A stretch of DNA of 64,000 bases from Liminaster sp045576355. GTDB lineage: Bacteria; Bacteroidota; Bacteroidia; Bacteroidales; UBA3663. Under the pieces are notes generated by a model. The model had not been told where the DNA came from and did not search any database. It worked only from the letters and a program-made list of their open reading frames with translations. The position numbers and the translations under genes are program-made. The stretch lies in the NCBI GenBank assembly GCA_045576355.1, contig JAZNGG010000001.1, positions 1 to 64,000 of the forward strand. Direction: 5' to 3'. Below, piece by piece: positions 43,528-53,074 of this stretch (within the stretch, counting starts at the first letter, position 1; every line of letters starts with the position of its first letter).

Positions 43528-44055
43528 TTAGTTTATGTAAGGCACAGATTCTCCTGACTTAAATATGAGAGGGAGTCCGCCACAATTCATTTGAAATACC
43601 AAACTATCTTTAGTGATTTTGCCGCTGAAATCAGAGATTGTTTTATCTGCGTAAGGAACCCAAGTTTCACTCATTTTCATCAATGGAACGATGCTCCCAT
43701 GACGGAGAGAAAGTGTCCCATTGGTGTTGGCTACGTCTGTAATGCAGATCGCCTGAAGAGAGATAGGCATGTAGTTTGAGAATTTTATATTATGCATAAT
43801 AATGCTGTCTCCGTTTTCGGTTTTTCTGGCATGAACGTAGTCTGTGATACAGATTGTATCTCGGTCGAGTCTCCCGCCCATGTAGGTCTGAAATTTACCT
43901 CTGTATCGATCGATATTTGTTGCTGTGCCGTCGGGGTTAACGATCTCGCCGAAGTTAACATCGTTATCCTCGTGGCATGATACGAACATAGTGCATAATA
44001 GGGCGATGATAAAACCTAAGAAGAACTTGATTTCATAATGCTTTTTCTGTGTCAT
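43528..44055 (-). CDS. Putative lipoprotein, function unknown
   Basis: Start ATG 44055 preferred over 44085 because it gives a regular lipoprotein signal (basic MTQKKHYEIK, hydrophobic FFLGFIIALLCTMF, then VSC). The mature part (about 150 aa) is beta-rich with repeated short strands (YRGKFQTYMGG, DTICITDYVHA, ISLQAICITDVA) and ends SGESVPYIN; it vaguely recalls the calycin-like/DUF4840 lipoproteins of Bacteroidetes, but I cannot assign it. It lies 40 bp after the TonB receptor gene and 21 bp before typA, so it may be the receptor's accessory protein. Confidence 0.55.
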   Translation of the reverse strand: MTQKKHYEIKFFLGFIIALLCTMFVSCHEDNDVNFGEIVNPDGTATNIDRYRGKFQTYMGGRLDRDTICITDYVHARKTENGDSIIMHNIKFSNYMPISLQAICITDVANTNGTLSLRHGSIVPLMKMSETWVPYADKTISDFSGKITKDSLVFQMNCGGLPLIFKSGESVPYIN

Positions 44056-44125
44056 AGTTTGAATGATTGATTTATAGTTTGACATTATTTATATTTGCTG
44101 TTATTGTATATGGTTTTTAGAAAAC

Positions 44126-46534
44126 TTATAACGTTTGTGTTATAGTGATCCCTATTTCTCTGGGCTTGCCTTCTTGCAGGAAGTGCTTTTGCATAGAGAC
44201 AAAATAGAAGGTTCTATACTCCTCATTGGTTAGATTTTTGCTCCATAGTTTTACACTTGTCTGTTTGTGTCTCCATTCGAGAGAAACTGCCAGCAGACCA
44301 TAGAAGTCTTGTTTTGCTGTATTTGCATCATCCCAATAGATGGGGCCACAAGCTCGATAGTCTGTGTGGAGGAAGAGTCGATGCTTGTAATCCCAATCTG
44401 TAGCGATGGCCAGTGTGTGCATAGGTGCGTAAGGGATATGTTTTCCTTTATAGTTAACTTCTCCGGAAATATAGTTTTTAAATGTCGCATGAGTGTATCC
44501 GTAGGATGCAGAGAAGTGCCCTTGCAGATTTTGAGCCGAGGGGGTTAACGCAAAGAATGTTGATGCTTCTGCTCCATAGATCTGAATTTTACCGGCATTG
44601 GTCATCATTCGTCCGGTTTGCATCCCTGCCGGAAAAATAGTGAGTTGTTGATCTTGACAATCGGTGTAGAAGAATGTTGCTGATCCTTGAAAACGTGGCT
44701 GTACATATTTTATGCCGGTTTCATAGTTCCATGAATATTCAGGCTTATAGGTGATGACATCTGCTGTAGAGAGAGAACCATCTTCTATAACAAGTCCCAT
44801 CTCTTTCTGCAGACCTTTCATCATGCTCTGTTGAAGTAGGTCGCTGAAGAGTTGTGTATTAAACCCTCCGGATTTGTATCCGCGGCTCACCGAGGAATGC
44901 CATGAAAGACCTTGATTATTTTGCCATGTAATGGATAGAGTGGGGGATAATTCGGTGAAATCATTATGAGCTTTCCCTTTTAGCCTCGTTACGAAAGGTT
45001 TGGGTGTATTGATGTAGGGGGTAAGCCGGTAGTGAATAGTCGCATGACTATTATAGTTGAAATATTGTCGTTCGTGCTCGATGCGCAAGCCCGGAGCAAT
45101 ATGACATTGAGAAGAGAGTTTTATGGATGAGTGATGATATAGAGAAATGCCGAAACTGCGAGTCATAAACTCACTCTCTATCGGAAAACTGCTTTCAGAG
45201 AAAGAGAGTTCTGCTTTAGGAAAAGCTATTTGTAGTCCTTTGTTGGCATTGTCTAAAATCAGTTGCTTGATCCCCTCCTCCAGAAATCTTACCGGTGCAC
45301 TCATGTCCAAATGTTTTCCCCATATATTGAAACCTGTGAGGGGAAGCCAACGGTCAGATTGTGAGACCCCTTCTTTTGCCGTAGGTCTTAAAGCTATGTC
45401 GATGTTGATCGTGTGTTCTCGCCCATCCTGTTGTAGCGTGAAAATCTTTTCCGGAGTGAAGTCATTGTCCATTTGCATCCGGTCGTCTAAGTATTGATAG
45501 GCGAGTGTGGCAGACCATTGACGTTTCCCATCACGAGTTAAAACATCGTAACGGGTTCCGCTCATGATGGAAAGTCTTTGGTAGGTACAGGGATCGTTAT
45601 ATTTGATTGGATCTAAAATTCCATTTTCGGGATGTAATTGTCGATAAGGATACCCTTTTTGATCGGTGAAGTCGGCTGTCGTTGTATGTCTTAGGGTGTA
45701 TCTTTTCTCTTGTCGTTCAAATTTGAAGGATAGAGTACCGGCGTCTTCTAAATCTGATTTTTTGTGAGTTGTCTCATTGGTGTATGCCCCATCTCGATGT
45801 CTGTAAGCAGCCGAAATGGCATAGCCCATATTATGCGAGATGGTGTCGTAATGAGCCGCTTTCATGGCAATATGATTATAACTCCCATATTCAGCCTGAA
45901 TACGTGTGTAGTCTCCGGTAAAGAGGGGGGAGAGAGTTGTAATGTCTATAACACCGCCCATTGTGTTTCGTCCGTAAAGGGAGCCTTGTGGCCCACGCAA
46001 TACATCGATGCTCCGTATATCTGTCGGTTCAAAATCAAATCCGTTTTTATTCAAAACAGGTATGCCGTCAATATATAGTCCCATGGCAGGGTGATCAATG
46101 CGCGATCCTATTCCACGGATATAGATGGAGGAGGTCATGCGCGAGCCATAGTCTGGTATGTGTAGGCTGGGAACGATGGCAGAGAGTCCGTGGATGTCTT
46201 CTATCTGAAGTTTTTCGATAGATTGTAAGTTTAGCGTTGTCCGGGCAATGATGTTTTGGGTCCCAATTTCTTTGCTATCGTACCCTTTGTAGCGAGGTGT
46301 CTCGATGGAGACTTCCGGTATCTCTTTCGTGAGACTGATGGCAGAAGTGTCAGATGAAGGAGCAATGATATTTTTGGTTATAGAGTGTGCCCGCATCGTT
46401 GAGGTGTATATCCATGGAAATAAGAGAATGAGAAACAACAACTTCCATCGTTGAGTGGAAAATATTGCCACCTCTATGACCGTGACTTTTATTATGAAGA
46501 ATGATCTATTACACCAATGAAGACTCATAACCAT
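44126..46534 (-). CDS. TonB-dependent outer-membrane receptor
   Basis: A 802-aa outer-membrane transporter. After an unusually long N-terminus with a hydrophobic signal (WKLLFLILLFPWIY, about residues 30-43) comes a plug domain (about 90-200) with SSIYIRGIGSR, MGLYIDGIPVL and DVLRGPQGSLYGRNTMGG, then a 22-strand-type barrel ending in GITITQTL. It lacks the CarboxypepD-like domain of SusC proteins, so it resembles siderophore/cofactor receptors. No riboswitch-like fold or Fur box was recognised upstream. Followed by a lipoprotein gene and typA. Confidence 0.9.
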   Translation of the reverse strand: MVMSLHWCNRSFFIIKVTVIEVAIFSTQRWKLLFLILLFPWIYTSTMRAHSITKNIIAPSSDTSAISLTKEIPEVSIETPRYKGYDSKEIGTQNIIARTTLNLQSIEKLQIEDIHGLSAIVPSLHIPDYGSRMTSSIYIRGIGSRIDHPAMGLYIDGIPVLNKNGFDFEPTDIRSIDVLRGPQGSLYGRNTMGGVIDITTLSPLFTGDYTRIQAEYGSYNHIAMKAAHYDTISHNMGYAISAAYRHRDGAYTNETTHKKSDLEDAGTLSFKFERQEKRYTLRHTTTADFTDQKGYPYRQLHPENGILDPIKYNDPCTYQRLSIMSGTRYDVLTRDGKRQWSATLAYQYLDDRMQMDNDFTPEKIFTLQQDGREHTINIDIALRPTAKEGVSQSDRWLPLTGFNIWGKHLDMSAPVRFLEEGIKQLILDNANKGLQIAFPKAELSFSESSFPIESEFMTRSFGISLYHHSSIKLSSQCHIAPGLRIEHERQYFNYNSHATIHYRLTPYINTPKPFVTRLKGKAHNDFTELSPTLSITWQNNQGLSWHSSVSRGYKSGGFNTQLFSDLLQQSMMKGLQKEMGLVIEDGSLSTADVITYKPEYSWNYETGIKYVQPRFQGSATFFYTDCQDQQLTIFPAGMQTGRMMTNAGKIQIYGAEASTFFALTPSAQNLQGHFSASYGYTHATFKNYISGEVNYKGKHIPYAPMHTLAIATDWDYKHRLFLHTDYRACGPIYWDDANTAKQDFYGLLAVSLEWRHKQTSVKLWSKNLTNEEYRTFYFVSMQKHFLQEGKPREIGITITQTL

Positions 46535-46602
46535 TATTAAAACACCTATTTGAGCTACACTCTCTAAAGGACCCTTAAATACGTTGTTTTATTTTCTGTT
46601 GC

Positions 46603-46633
46603 AAAGGTATATTTTTTTTGCGGCATAAACAAA
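46603..46633 (-). promoter_or_regulatory. Promoter of the TonB receptor operon
   Basis: Minus strand: TTTG (46630-46633), 19 bp, TACCTTTG (46603-46610). Predicted 5' UTR about 60 nt. Confidence 0.75.
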
Positions 46634-46701
46634 TACTTCTTATTATAATTGTTTCTTTTCTAATAGTTTCTTCTATTTTGTCTGATAATATGTCTTGAAT
46701 A

Positions 46702-46733
46702 TTTGCTCGTTGTGGTGATAATGATTATATTTG
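46702..46733 (+). promoter_or_regulatory. ndk promoter
   Basis: TTTG at 46702-46705, 20 bp, TATATTTG at 46726-46733; 5' UTR about 35 nt. Confidence 0.75.
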
Positions 46734-46773
46734 CGCAAAATTGGGATATATAACAATTGAAAATAAATCTATT

Positions 46774-47238
46774 ATGATAGAAAAGACACTCGTTATTTTA
46801 AAACCTTCTGCACTCTGTCGAGGACTGGTGGGAGAGGTAACAGCTCGATTTGAGCGAAAAGGGTTGAAATTGTGCGCTATGAAAATGTGTCGTCTCACAG
46901 ACGAACAACTTTCCGAGCACTATCGACATTTGAAAGATCGTCCGTTTTTCCCCTTGTTGAAAGCTGCTATGATGGCATCGCCTGTTATCGTTTGCTGTTT
47001 TGAGGGATTGGATGCCATCGAAGTTGTGCGCATGATGGCAGGAAGCACCAATGGTAGAAAGGCTCAGCCTGGCACGATTCGTGGCGATTATTCGATGTCT
47101 GGTCAAGAGAATATTGTGCATGCCTCAGATAGTCCTGAAAGTGCGCGAGAGGAATTGGCCCGTTTCTTCTCCGATGGCGAAATTTTCGAATATGACCGTC
47201 CCGGAAGAGAATATTTCTATGCTTCTGATGAAATATAA
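46774..47238 (+). CDS. ndk: Nucleoside diphosphate kinase
   Basis: Keeps nucleoside triphosphate pools by transferring the gamma phosphate through a phospho-histidine. Start ATG 46774 (MIEKTLVILKPSA); the frame is open from 46741 but the promoter and family start favour this one. The 154-aa protein has the active-site His116 in QENIVHASDSPESA and PGTIRGDYS. Monocistronic, with a strong terminator at 47264-47320. Confidence 0.95.
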   Translation: MIEKTLVILKPSALCRGLVGEVTARFERKGLKLCAMKMCRLTDEQLSEHYRHLKDRPFFPLLKAAMMASPVIVCCFEGLDAIEVVRMMAGSTNGRKAQPGTIRGDYSMSGQENIVHASDSPESAREELARFFSDGEIFEYDRPGREYFYASDEI

Positions 47239-47263
47239 GCAGAGATAATATTATCTCCATTGT

Positions 47264-47320
47264 AAAAATTGGATTATCCCCTGTTACGGAAATTTGTAGC
47301 TGAGGATAATCCAATTTTTT
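47264..47320 (+). terminator. ndk terminator
   Basis: Perfect 16-bp stem AAAAATTGGATTATCC (47264-47279) / 47304-47319, then T. The A-rich arm makes it usable from both strands. Confidence 0.9.
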
Positions 47321-47693
47321 GTTTAACCTAAACAGAATTTAGGGTTTCAATTTTTCTTTTATCAAAGATCTGTTATAGTTATTGCAAAGGTCGGACAGCT
47401 CTTTGACATTTGCAATAGTTTCGTGAGTTAATAAATCTTAACTTGTTTTTTCTCTTGTGTATTATTTTTCTTTGTTTTTTGCACGAATGTTATCTGACAT
47501 CTGCGAGAAGACATTCTGACAAGTTGCGGAAGGGAAACTTGAAAAAATGTGTTTTTTTAGATGTAAACTTTAATACTAGAATCTAATGACTGTTTTTAAT
47601 TAAAGGAGCTCTGTCTTAATATCCCAATTGACAGAGCCCCTTTTTTATATATTCGGATTATTGCGGCCCTTATTAAGCCACAAATAAAGAGTG
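47321..47693. other. Gap with an orphan plus-strand terminator
   Basis: No gene seen. GGAGCTCTGTC (47605-47615) pairs with GACAGAGCCCC (47630-47640), followed by TTTTTT on the plus strand. The gene to the right (GH3) is on the minus strand, and the ndk transcript should already have stopped, so this may end an unrecognised short plus-strand RNA or simply be the GH3 terminator. Confidence 0.5.
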
Positions 47694-50366
47694 TTACTTA
47701 ACTTTTAAGTTCAATTTCTTTAATGAGTTTAGATCTGAAGATGCTCCGTAATACAGAATGTATTTGCCGGGAGTTGTCTCTAATTTGCCTGTTTCCGGAT
47801 TATAAGCACGCAAAGTCTTCTCTGTGATATCTATAGAAACATTTTCTGTAGCACCGGAGGCAATGGCAGTTCTTTGGAAGGCTCTAAGAGAGTGTGTCGG
47901 TCCCTCCTTATCATCTACACGACGGACGTAAAGCTGAATGACCTCTTCGCCATCGCGTTTGCCAATGTTGCTGACGGGAATGGTTAGGGTGAGTGTGTCA
48001 GTGGGTGTCATACTCTTGACACTCTTTTGATTATTACCTTTACGTGAGAGTATCGCTTCCCCATATTTGAATTCGGTGTAGCTCAACCCATGTCCAAATG
48101 CAAAAAGAGATGCATCTTTAGAAGCCAGATAGCGGTAAGTGTGTCCGGGCATATTGTAATCTCCGAAATCTGGTAATTGGTTTACGTTGCGATAGAATGT
48201 AATTGGAAGGCGTCCTGCCGGGTTGTAATCGCCGAAGAGAACATCGGCCACTGCACGTCCACCGGCTTGTCCTCCATACCAGGCCTGGAGTATGGCATCA
48301 CATGATTTGGTTTCAGGCTCTAAACCGATGGCAGAGCCGGAGAGATTGACAAAAATGACCGGTTTTCCGGTAGCGTGAAGTTGCTGAAGTGTTTCTCGCT
48401 GTACGAGAGGAAGTTCGATGTCTGTGCGATCTCCTCCTTTAAAACCTTCAAAATAGACTTTCATCTCTTCTCCTTCAAGTTGAGGAGAGATTCCACCTAC
48501 ATATATATAAACGTCGGCTTCCTCTGTATTTTGGATAATGTCCGCTATGTTTGTCTCTCTCTTCACCCCGAGATCGAAATTGAGTTGGGCGTCATTGATA
48601 AAGAATGCAAAACGAAGTTCAATGTCATATTGTTTCCCAGCCTCTACTTTAAATCCTTTTTGATATCGACGAGGACCATGTCCTGTGCGGAAACCAATAA
48701 TCTCTTTGCCATCTATTGTAAGACTTCCTATGCCACATACAAATAAGTCCAAAATAATTTCTTCATTCTGATCTGCATGAAAATAAGTTTTATAAATGCC
48801 GGAAAAGTCTTCCAGAGCCACTCCCGGATGGAACACTGTAGCTCCGGCCGTACAGAAGTGGAATGGGGTAGAGAGGTGTGTTTTGGCAACCGGGGCTCCG
48901 GTTTGATCTACATTGTTCCAGTAGTTTACTTCGAAGCCTTGCTTGTTATCGGCTGTACGACAATTCCCAAATCTGCTTTCAAATTCACGTCGAGCCACCC
49001 ATTCTGACCCTTGACGATAGATCAGTTTGTCATTAGGTGCGAGTTTTGCCCGGATGCCTTCAAGGATGGTTGTCGTTGCCGGAGGCATACCATTATAATT
49101 ACCCCAAAGGGTTACGGAGTCGGCTGCATTGGGTCCAATAACGGCATAAACTTTTCCTTCTCCGCTACGAAGCGGGAGGGTATGATTACGATTTTGAAGG
49201 AGGGTCATGCTTTTTCTTGCTATTTGAAGTGCAATTTCGTCATGCGCTTTAGAAGCTAAATTGTCAGGATCAATGTGGTTCCAATGTACCAGACTGTCAG
49301 CATCCATTTCTCCCAATTCGAAACGAGCTCGGAGAATACGTCTGACAGAGCGGTCTATAGTTGCAATGTCAATAGCACCTGTTTTTAGAGCTTCGGAGAG
49401 GTTCCGATAGTTGCTGCCACATTCGAGGTCTGTTCCGCCTATAACAGCATTGGCTGAGGCAATGGCTGGATTGGGGTCAGTCCCGTGTCCTTTGGGTTCG
49501 GGTGTGTATAAATCTCGTATGGCATTGCAATCAGAAACTACAAGACCGTCAAATCCCCACTCGTTACGCAGGATCTGTATAAGTAGGCGATCGCTACTGC
49601 AGCAAGGTTCCCCTTCGTAGCGATTGTATGCACACATAACCTCTTTGACATCAGTCGTTTTGACCAATTCCTCAAATGCATAGAGATAGGTTTCTGCAAG
49701 ATCTCTTAATGAAATATCTTTGGCATCAAATGTATGTCGTTCGTATTCCGGACCGCTGTGTACGGCATAGTGTTTCAGACATGCATGAAGTTTGTCATAA
49801 GGAGAACTACCATCGCCTTGCAGACCGAGTACTGCTGCACGACCTATCATGGTAGTGAGATATGGGTCTTCTCCATAAGTCTCTTGTCCGCGTCCCCATC
49901 GAGGATCGCGAAAGATATTGATGTTAGGGGTCCAGACGGTCAGTCCATGGTAGCGGCTGACGCCTTCGCCTTTACGCCTGGCTTCAATATATTTGATGCG
50001 TTGTTCGGTAGATGCAACATCATAAACTTTTTGCACTAACTCGGGGTCAAATGAGGCTGCCATACCGATAGCTTGAGGGAAAACTGTTGCAAGACCGGCT
50101 CGTGCACATCCATGTAAGGCCTCGTTCCACCAGTTGTATGTCTGAATACCCCATCTTTTTATCGGTTTGCTATCATTCATCATCAAGGTGATCTTCTCCT
50201 CTGTCGAAAGGCGGCTGAGGAGATCTTCGACGCGCTGTTCGATGGAAAGTTCCGGGTTTTGGTACGGAAAACTCTCTTGTGCGGTTGCAAAATTCCCGGT
50301 AAATGTTACTCCGATGACTCCTGAAAGAATCAGTTTGCGGAGTTTTTGATTAAATAGAAAATGCAT
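47694..50366 (-). CDS. Secreted glycoside hydrolase family 3 (beta-glucosidase/xylosidase type)
   Basis: An 890-aa exported enzyme (signal to about residue 29, FATAQE). GH3 N-domain with the nucleophile Asp279 in GFDGLVVSDCNA, preceded by the substrate-contact block FRDPRWGRGQETYGEDPYL and KHYAVHSGPE. A GH3 C-domain (about 370-460 and 640-750) is interrupted by a PA14-like insert (about 480-610), and a fibronectin-III-like domain ends the protein. The order suggests a beta-xylosidase or beta-glucosidase that releases sugars from plant polysaccharide fragments. No SusC/SusD genes nearby. Confidence 0.92.
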   Translation of the reverse strand: MHFLFNQKLRKLILSGVIGVTFTGNFATAQESFPYQNPELSIEQRVEDLLSRLSTEEKITLMMNDSKPIKRWGIQTYNWWNEALHGCARAGLATVFPQAIGMAASFDPELVQKVYDVASTEQRIKYIEARRKGEGVSRYHGLTVWTPNINIFRDPRWGRGQETYGEDPYLTTMIGRAAVLGLQGDGSSPYDKLHACLKHYAVHSGPEYERHTFDAKDISLRDLAETYLYAFEELVKTTDVKEVMCAYNRYEGEPCCSSDRLLIQILRNEWGFDGLVVSDCNAIRDLYTPEPKGHGTDPNPAIASANAVIGGTDLECGSNYRNLSEALKTGAIDIATIDRSVRRILRARFELGEMDADSLVHWNHIDPDNLASKAHDEIALQIARKSMTLLQNRNHTLPLRSGEGKVYAVIGPNAADSVTLWGNYNGMPPATTTILEGIRAKLAPNDKLIYRQGSEWVARREFESRFGNCRTADNKQGFEVNYWNNVDQTGAPVAKTHLSTPFHFCTAGATVFHPGVALEDFSGIYKTYFHADQNEEIILDLFVCGIGSLTIDGKEIIGFRTGHGPRRYQKGFKVEAGKQYDIELRFAFFINDAQLNFDLGVKRETNIADIIQNTEEADVYIYVGGISPQLEGEEMKVYFEGFKGGDRTDIELPLVQRETLQQLHATGKPVIFVNLSGSAIGLEPETKSCDAILQAWYGGQAGGRAVADVLFGDYNPAGRLPITFYRNVNQLPDFGDYNMPGHTYRYLASKDASLFAFGHGLSYTEFKYGEAILSRKGNNQKSVKSMTPTDTLTLTIPVSNIGKRDGEEVIQLYVRRVDDKEGPTHSLRAFQRTAIASGATENVSIDITEKTLRAYNPETGKLETTPGKYILYYGASSDLNSLKKLNLKVK

Positions 50367-50500
50367 AATGTTATGATATAATTGAGATTGAAAAATATGC
50401 TGAAACTATTTTATCCCCCCAAAAAAAACGATCCTTAGACAGCCAAGTCACTTTTGACAAGCATGCTGAAGGCTGATGCCCTATTGGGGTTAAATCTTTG

Positions 50501-50530
50501 CAAAGATAAGTTTTTTGTTGTTTTATTCAA
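50501..50530 (-). promoter_or_regulatory. GH3 promoter
   Basis: Minus strand: TTG (50528-50530), 19 bp, TATCTTTG (50501-50508), which lies inside the palindrome ATCTTTGCAAAGAT. 5' UTR about 125 nt. Confidence 0.65.
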
Positions 50531-50623
50531 GCATTTTAGGGGTTGTTAAAAAGATCTGGGATAAAAATCCTCCATTGTGGAATAATTTTCCCCCTCTTTC
50601 GTGTATCGTTTTGATTTTTTAAT

Positions 50624-50631
50624 TACTTTTG
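50624..50631 (+). promoter_or_regulatory. -7 box for the TRIC-like channel gene
   Basis: TACTTTTG followed by CGCG; -33 box weak (TTTC about 23 bp upstream). Shows that the start is the ATG at 50670. Confidence 0.45.
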
Positions 50632-50669
50632 CGCGTTACATATGTAAACGAGGAAATATAGAGATATTT

Positions 50670-51290
50670 ATGCATACATTGACATTTGTTGATTGCATTG
50701 ACTATTTGGGGACTTTCGCCTTTGCTATAAGTGGCATACGTTTGGCATCAGCCAAGCAGTTTGATTGGTTTGGCGCGTTTATTGTCGGTATGGTTACGGC
50801 GGTAGGAGGTGGTACGATGCGAGACATGATGTTAGGTCTTAATCCATTTTGGATGACCGAATACATCTATTTCCTCATTACCGGTTTAGCCTTGATCTTG
50901 GTGATATTTTTTCATCGATTTATCAATAAGATATCGAGCACAATTTTCCTATTTGATACCATTGGACTGGCTTTGTTTACTGTAGTCGGTTTCCAAAAAA
51001 CTCTCGATGCCGGATTCTCTTTTTGGGTAGCCAACATTATGGGTATGTTTACCGGTGCTTTTGGAGGGGTAATTCGAGATATATTGATTAACGAAGTTCC
51101 GCTGATTTTCCGAAAAGATATATATGCTTTGGCTTGTTTTGTGGGAGGATTAGTTTATACCGCTTGCCTTCTCTTTTTAGATGTCCCTTTATGGATTACA
51201 CAGATGGCATGCGCTCTTATGGTAATAGCAATTCGGTTACTCGCCACTCATTATCATTGGCAACTGCCAACTCTTAAAGAGGGAGTATGA
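50670..51290 (+). CDS. Trimeric intracellular cation (TRIC)-like channel, UPF0126 type
   Basis: A 206-aa inner-membrane protein made of two repeats of three helices, each with the glycine-rich signature: VGMVTAVGGGTMRDMMLG and IMGMFTGAFGGVIRDILIN. Bacterial members form trimeric, K+-selective channels. The start at 50670 (MHTLTFVDCIDYLGTFAFA) is set by the -7 box at 50624-50631, inside the longer open frame that begins at 50601. Single gene, convergent with sufE. Confidence 0.88.
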   Translation: MHTLTFVDCIDYLGTFAFAISGIRLASAKQFDWFGAFIVGMVTAVGGGTMRDMMLGLNPFWMTEYIYFLITGLALILVIFFHRFINKISSTIFLFDTIGLALFTVVGFQKTLDAGFSFWVANIMGMFTGAFGGVIRDILINEVPLIFRKDIYALACFVGGLVYTACLLFLDVPLWITQMACALMVIAIRLLATHYHWQLPTLKEGV

Positions 51291-51336
51291 TTATTGGTAG
51301 AAACCGGTTTTCTGATAAAAGTGTAGTGATGAAATT

Positions 51337-51756
51337 TTAGTTTTTTGCTTTAAATGCTAATGCATAGACTTTCATCTGTTTGATCATGCTGACGAGCCCA
51401 TTGCTTCGAGTGGGAGATAAGTGCTCTTTCAACCCGATGCGATCAATGAAGTAAAGATCAGCATTAAGAATTTCATCGGGAGTATGGTCGGAAAGCACCT
51501 GAATGAGCAGAGAGACAATCCCTTTAACAATCACGGCATCGCTTTCACCCATAAAATGCAATATCCCATTCTGATATTCTGCCTGTAGCCAAACGCGACT
51601 TTGGCATCCCTCTATCAGGTTTTGTGGAGTTTTGAATTTCTCATCAAGGGGAGGCAATGTGTTTCCTAATTCGATAAGCATTTGATACTTGTCCATCCAG
51701 TCATCGACGCTGTCAAATTCTTCGATAATCTGGTCTTGAATTTCATTGATTGTCAT
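51337..51756 (-). CDS. sufE: SufE-family sulfur acceptor
   Basis: Accepts sulfane sulfur from the cysteine desulfurase SufS for Fe-S cluster assembly. The 139-aa protein has the acceptor Cys51 in LIEGCQSRVWL and the C-terminal GLKEHLSPTRSNGL, both conserved in SufE. Full length. It follows the M28 gene by 35 bp on the same strand; the functional link between the two is not evident, and no suf genes are beside it. Confidence 0.93.
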   Translation of the reverse strand: MTINEIQDQIIEEFDSVDDWMDKYQMLIELGNTLPPLDEKFKTPQNLIEGCQSRVWLQAEYQNGILHFMGESDAVIVKGIVSLLIQVLSDHTPDEILNADLYFIDRIGLKEHLSPTRSNGLVSMIKQMKVYALAFKAKN

Positions 51757-51791
51757 ATTTCTTTATTGAATTGGGTTTATTATAATCCTTT

Positions 51792-52805
51792 TTATTCCCA
51801 TAGGGTGTGCATCACAGTTTCTCCCACAGCTTGTAAAGTCTGTTTGGAGATTTTGTCAAGAGTGTCGTCTGTGGTGTGCCAGAAAGGGAAAAATGTTTGT
51901 TCTCCTTCGATTTCTGTGTGTATGATATCGAGAGTTGGGACTCCCATCATACGATTGATAAAATAGTGGTCATCGGTAATAGCCCCTCCCTCTGTTTCGA
52001 TGAAATAGTTGCTGTATCCTAACTGTGCTGCGGTTTTCCAAATCTTATCTACATAATAGCCCGCATAACGCATGGAAAAGTATTCTTTATAGAATCGGGC
52101 ATTGGCTGCCCCCACCATGTCGAGCAAAATGCCATAAGTGGCTCTATAACCGGGCTGATGTGGCCGTCTGCACCAATATTGAGTCCCAAGAGCCCAATGA
52201 TTTTCAGAGTGAGAACCGTTCCAGTCTTGAGGTGCACCATAGTCTTCGGCATCCGCTAAAAGGATGTCAATGCCTATTGGGGGATTATGCTTACCGATTT
52301 GTCGTGCTATTTCTAAGAGTATTCCGACTCCGGATGCGCCGTCATTGGCCCCCGGCACCGGCTGATTCCTTTTTTTAGGATTGGGATCATGATCTGCTAT
52401 ATGGCGAGAATCCCAGTGAGCAACTAAAAGGACTCTGTTTTTCGCCGAAGGGTTGTAGCTACCTATTATATTAAAAATAGGAAGACGTGTCCCATTATAT
52501 GCTTTGACATTTCCTTTTTGCACAAAAACCTCCGCTCCATGTCTGCGTAATTCATCTGCCAACCATGTAGCGGCTTTTTCTTGTGCAGTGGAACCTGGGA
52601 CACGGGGGCCGAATGCCATCTGTTGAGCGATATAGTGATAAGCAGAGTCTGTATCAAATGCCGGTACAACTATGGGGGAGGATTTGGGGTCCGATTTTGT
52701 GAGGATCGGGTTGGATGATCTTTGGTGAGAGGTATTCTCTGCTGTACATGCAGTGGTGACAATCAGCAAAAGGATTGCGAGTGCTTGTGATAGGATATGT
52801 TTCAT
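51792..52805 (-). CDS. M28-family lipoprotein, probable glutaminyl-peptide cyclotransferase
   Basis: A 337-aa lipoprotein (lipobox VTTAC, Cys20) with the M28 zinc fold: VLLVAHWDSRHIADHDP, GANDGASGVGILLEIA, ILLADAEDYG and a C-terminal His in LDIIHTEIE. The AHWDSR and GANDGASGV patterns match the bacterial type II glutaminyl cyclases of Porphyromonas and relatives, which form N-terminal pyroglutamate on exported proteins after signal cleavage. An aminopeptidase role cannot be excluded. Probably periplasmic, membrane-anchored; first gene of an operon with sufE. Confidence 0.82.
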   Translation of the reverse strand: MKHILSQALAILLLIVTTACTAENTSHQRSSNPILTKSDPKSSPIVVPAFDTDSAYHYIAQQMAFGPRVPGSTAQEKAATWLADELRRHGAEVFVQKGNVKAYNGTRLPIFNIIGSYNPSAKNRVLLVAHWDSRHIADHDPNPKKRNQPVPGANDGASGVGILLEIARQIGKHNPPIGIDILLADAEDYGAPQDWNGSHSENHWALGTQYWCRRPHQPGYRATYGILLDMVGAANARFYKEYFSMRYAGYYVDKIWKTAAQLGYSNYFIETEGGAITDDHYFINRMMGVPTLDIIHTEIEGEQTFFPFWHTTDDTLDKISKQTLQAVGETVMHTLWE

Positions 52806-52861
52806 CTTGTAATAGCTGGATGCGGGCTCCTTTCCCGCAATAATCGCTGTTAAGTTGAGCG

Positions 52862-52869
52862 CAAAGGTA
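52862..52869 (-). promoter_or_regulatory. -7 box for the M28 gene
   Basis: TACCTTTG on the minus strand; a TTTG lies 23 bp upstream (52893-52896), slightly too far. Confidence 0.5.
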
Positions 52870-52974
52870 GCAAAATATGGCTAAATATCTTACAAAAGCC
52901 ATCTTTTTTAAGGAATGGCAACATAAAAAATCATTTTTTTAGTCACTTATATGGTGCGTCCAAGAAAAAAATGT

Positions 52975-52982
52975 TACTTTTG
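52975..52982 (+). promoter_or_regulatory. -7 box for the rseC-rnf operon
   Basis: TACTTTTG followed by CAC on the plus strand; no clear -33 box. Predicted 5' UTR about 85 nt. Confidence 0.5.
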
Positions 52983-53074
52983 CACTATAATATTTATCAA
53001 TCCGGCTGCTTCTGTTTCTTTTGAAAGTAAAGCCTGCGAGTCGGTTTGTGGTATTAATCTGATTAAGAATAGCG

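Noticed and set aside
46535..46602. Cobalamin, TPP or haem-type regulation of the TonB receptor
   Set aside because: The 60-nt leader is too short and lacks the known riboswitch core sequences.
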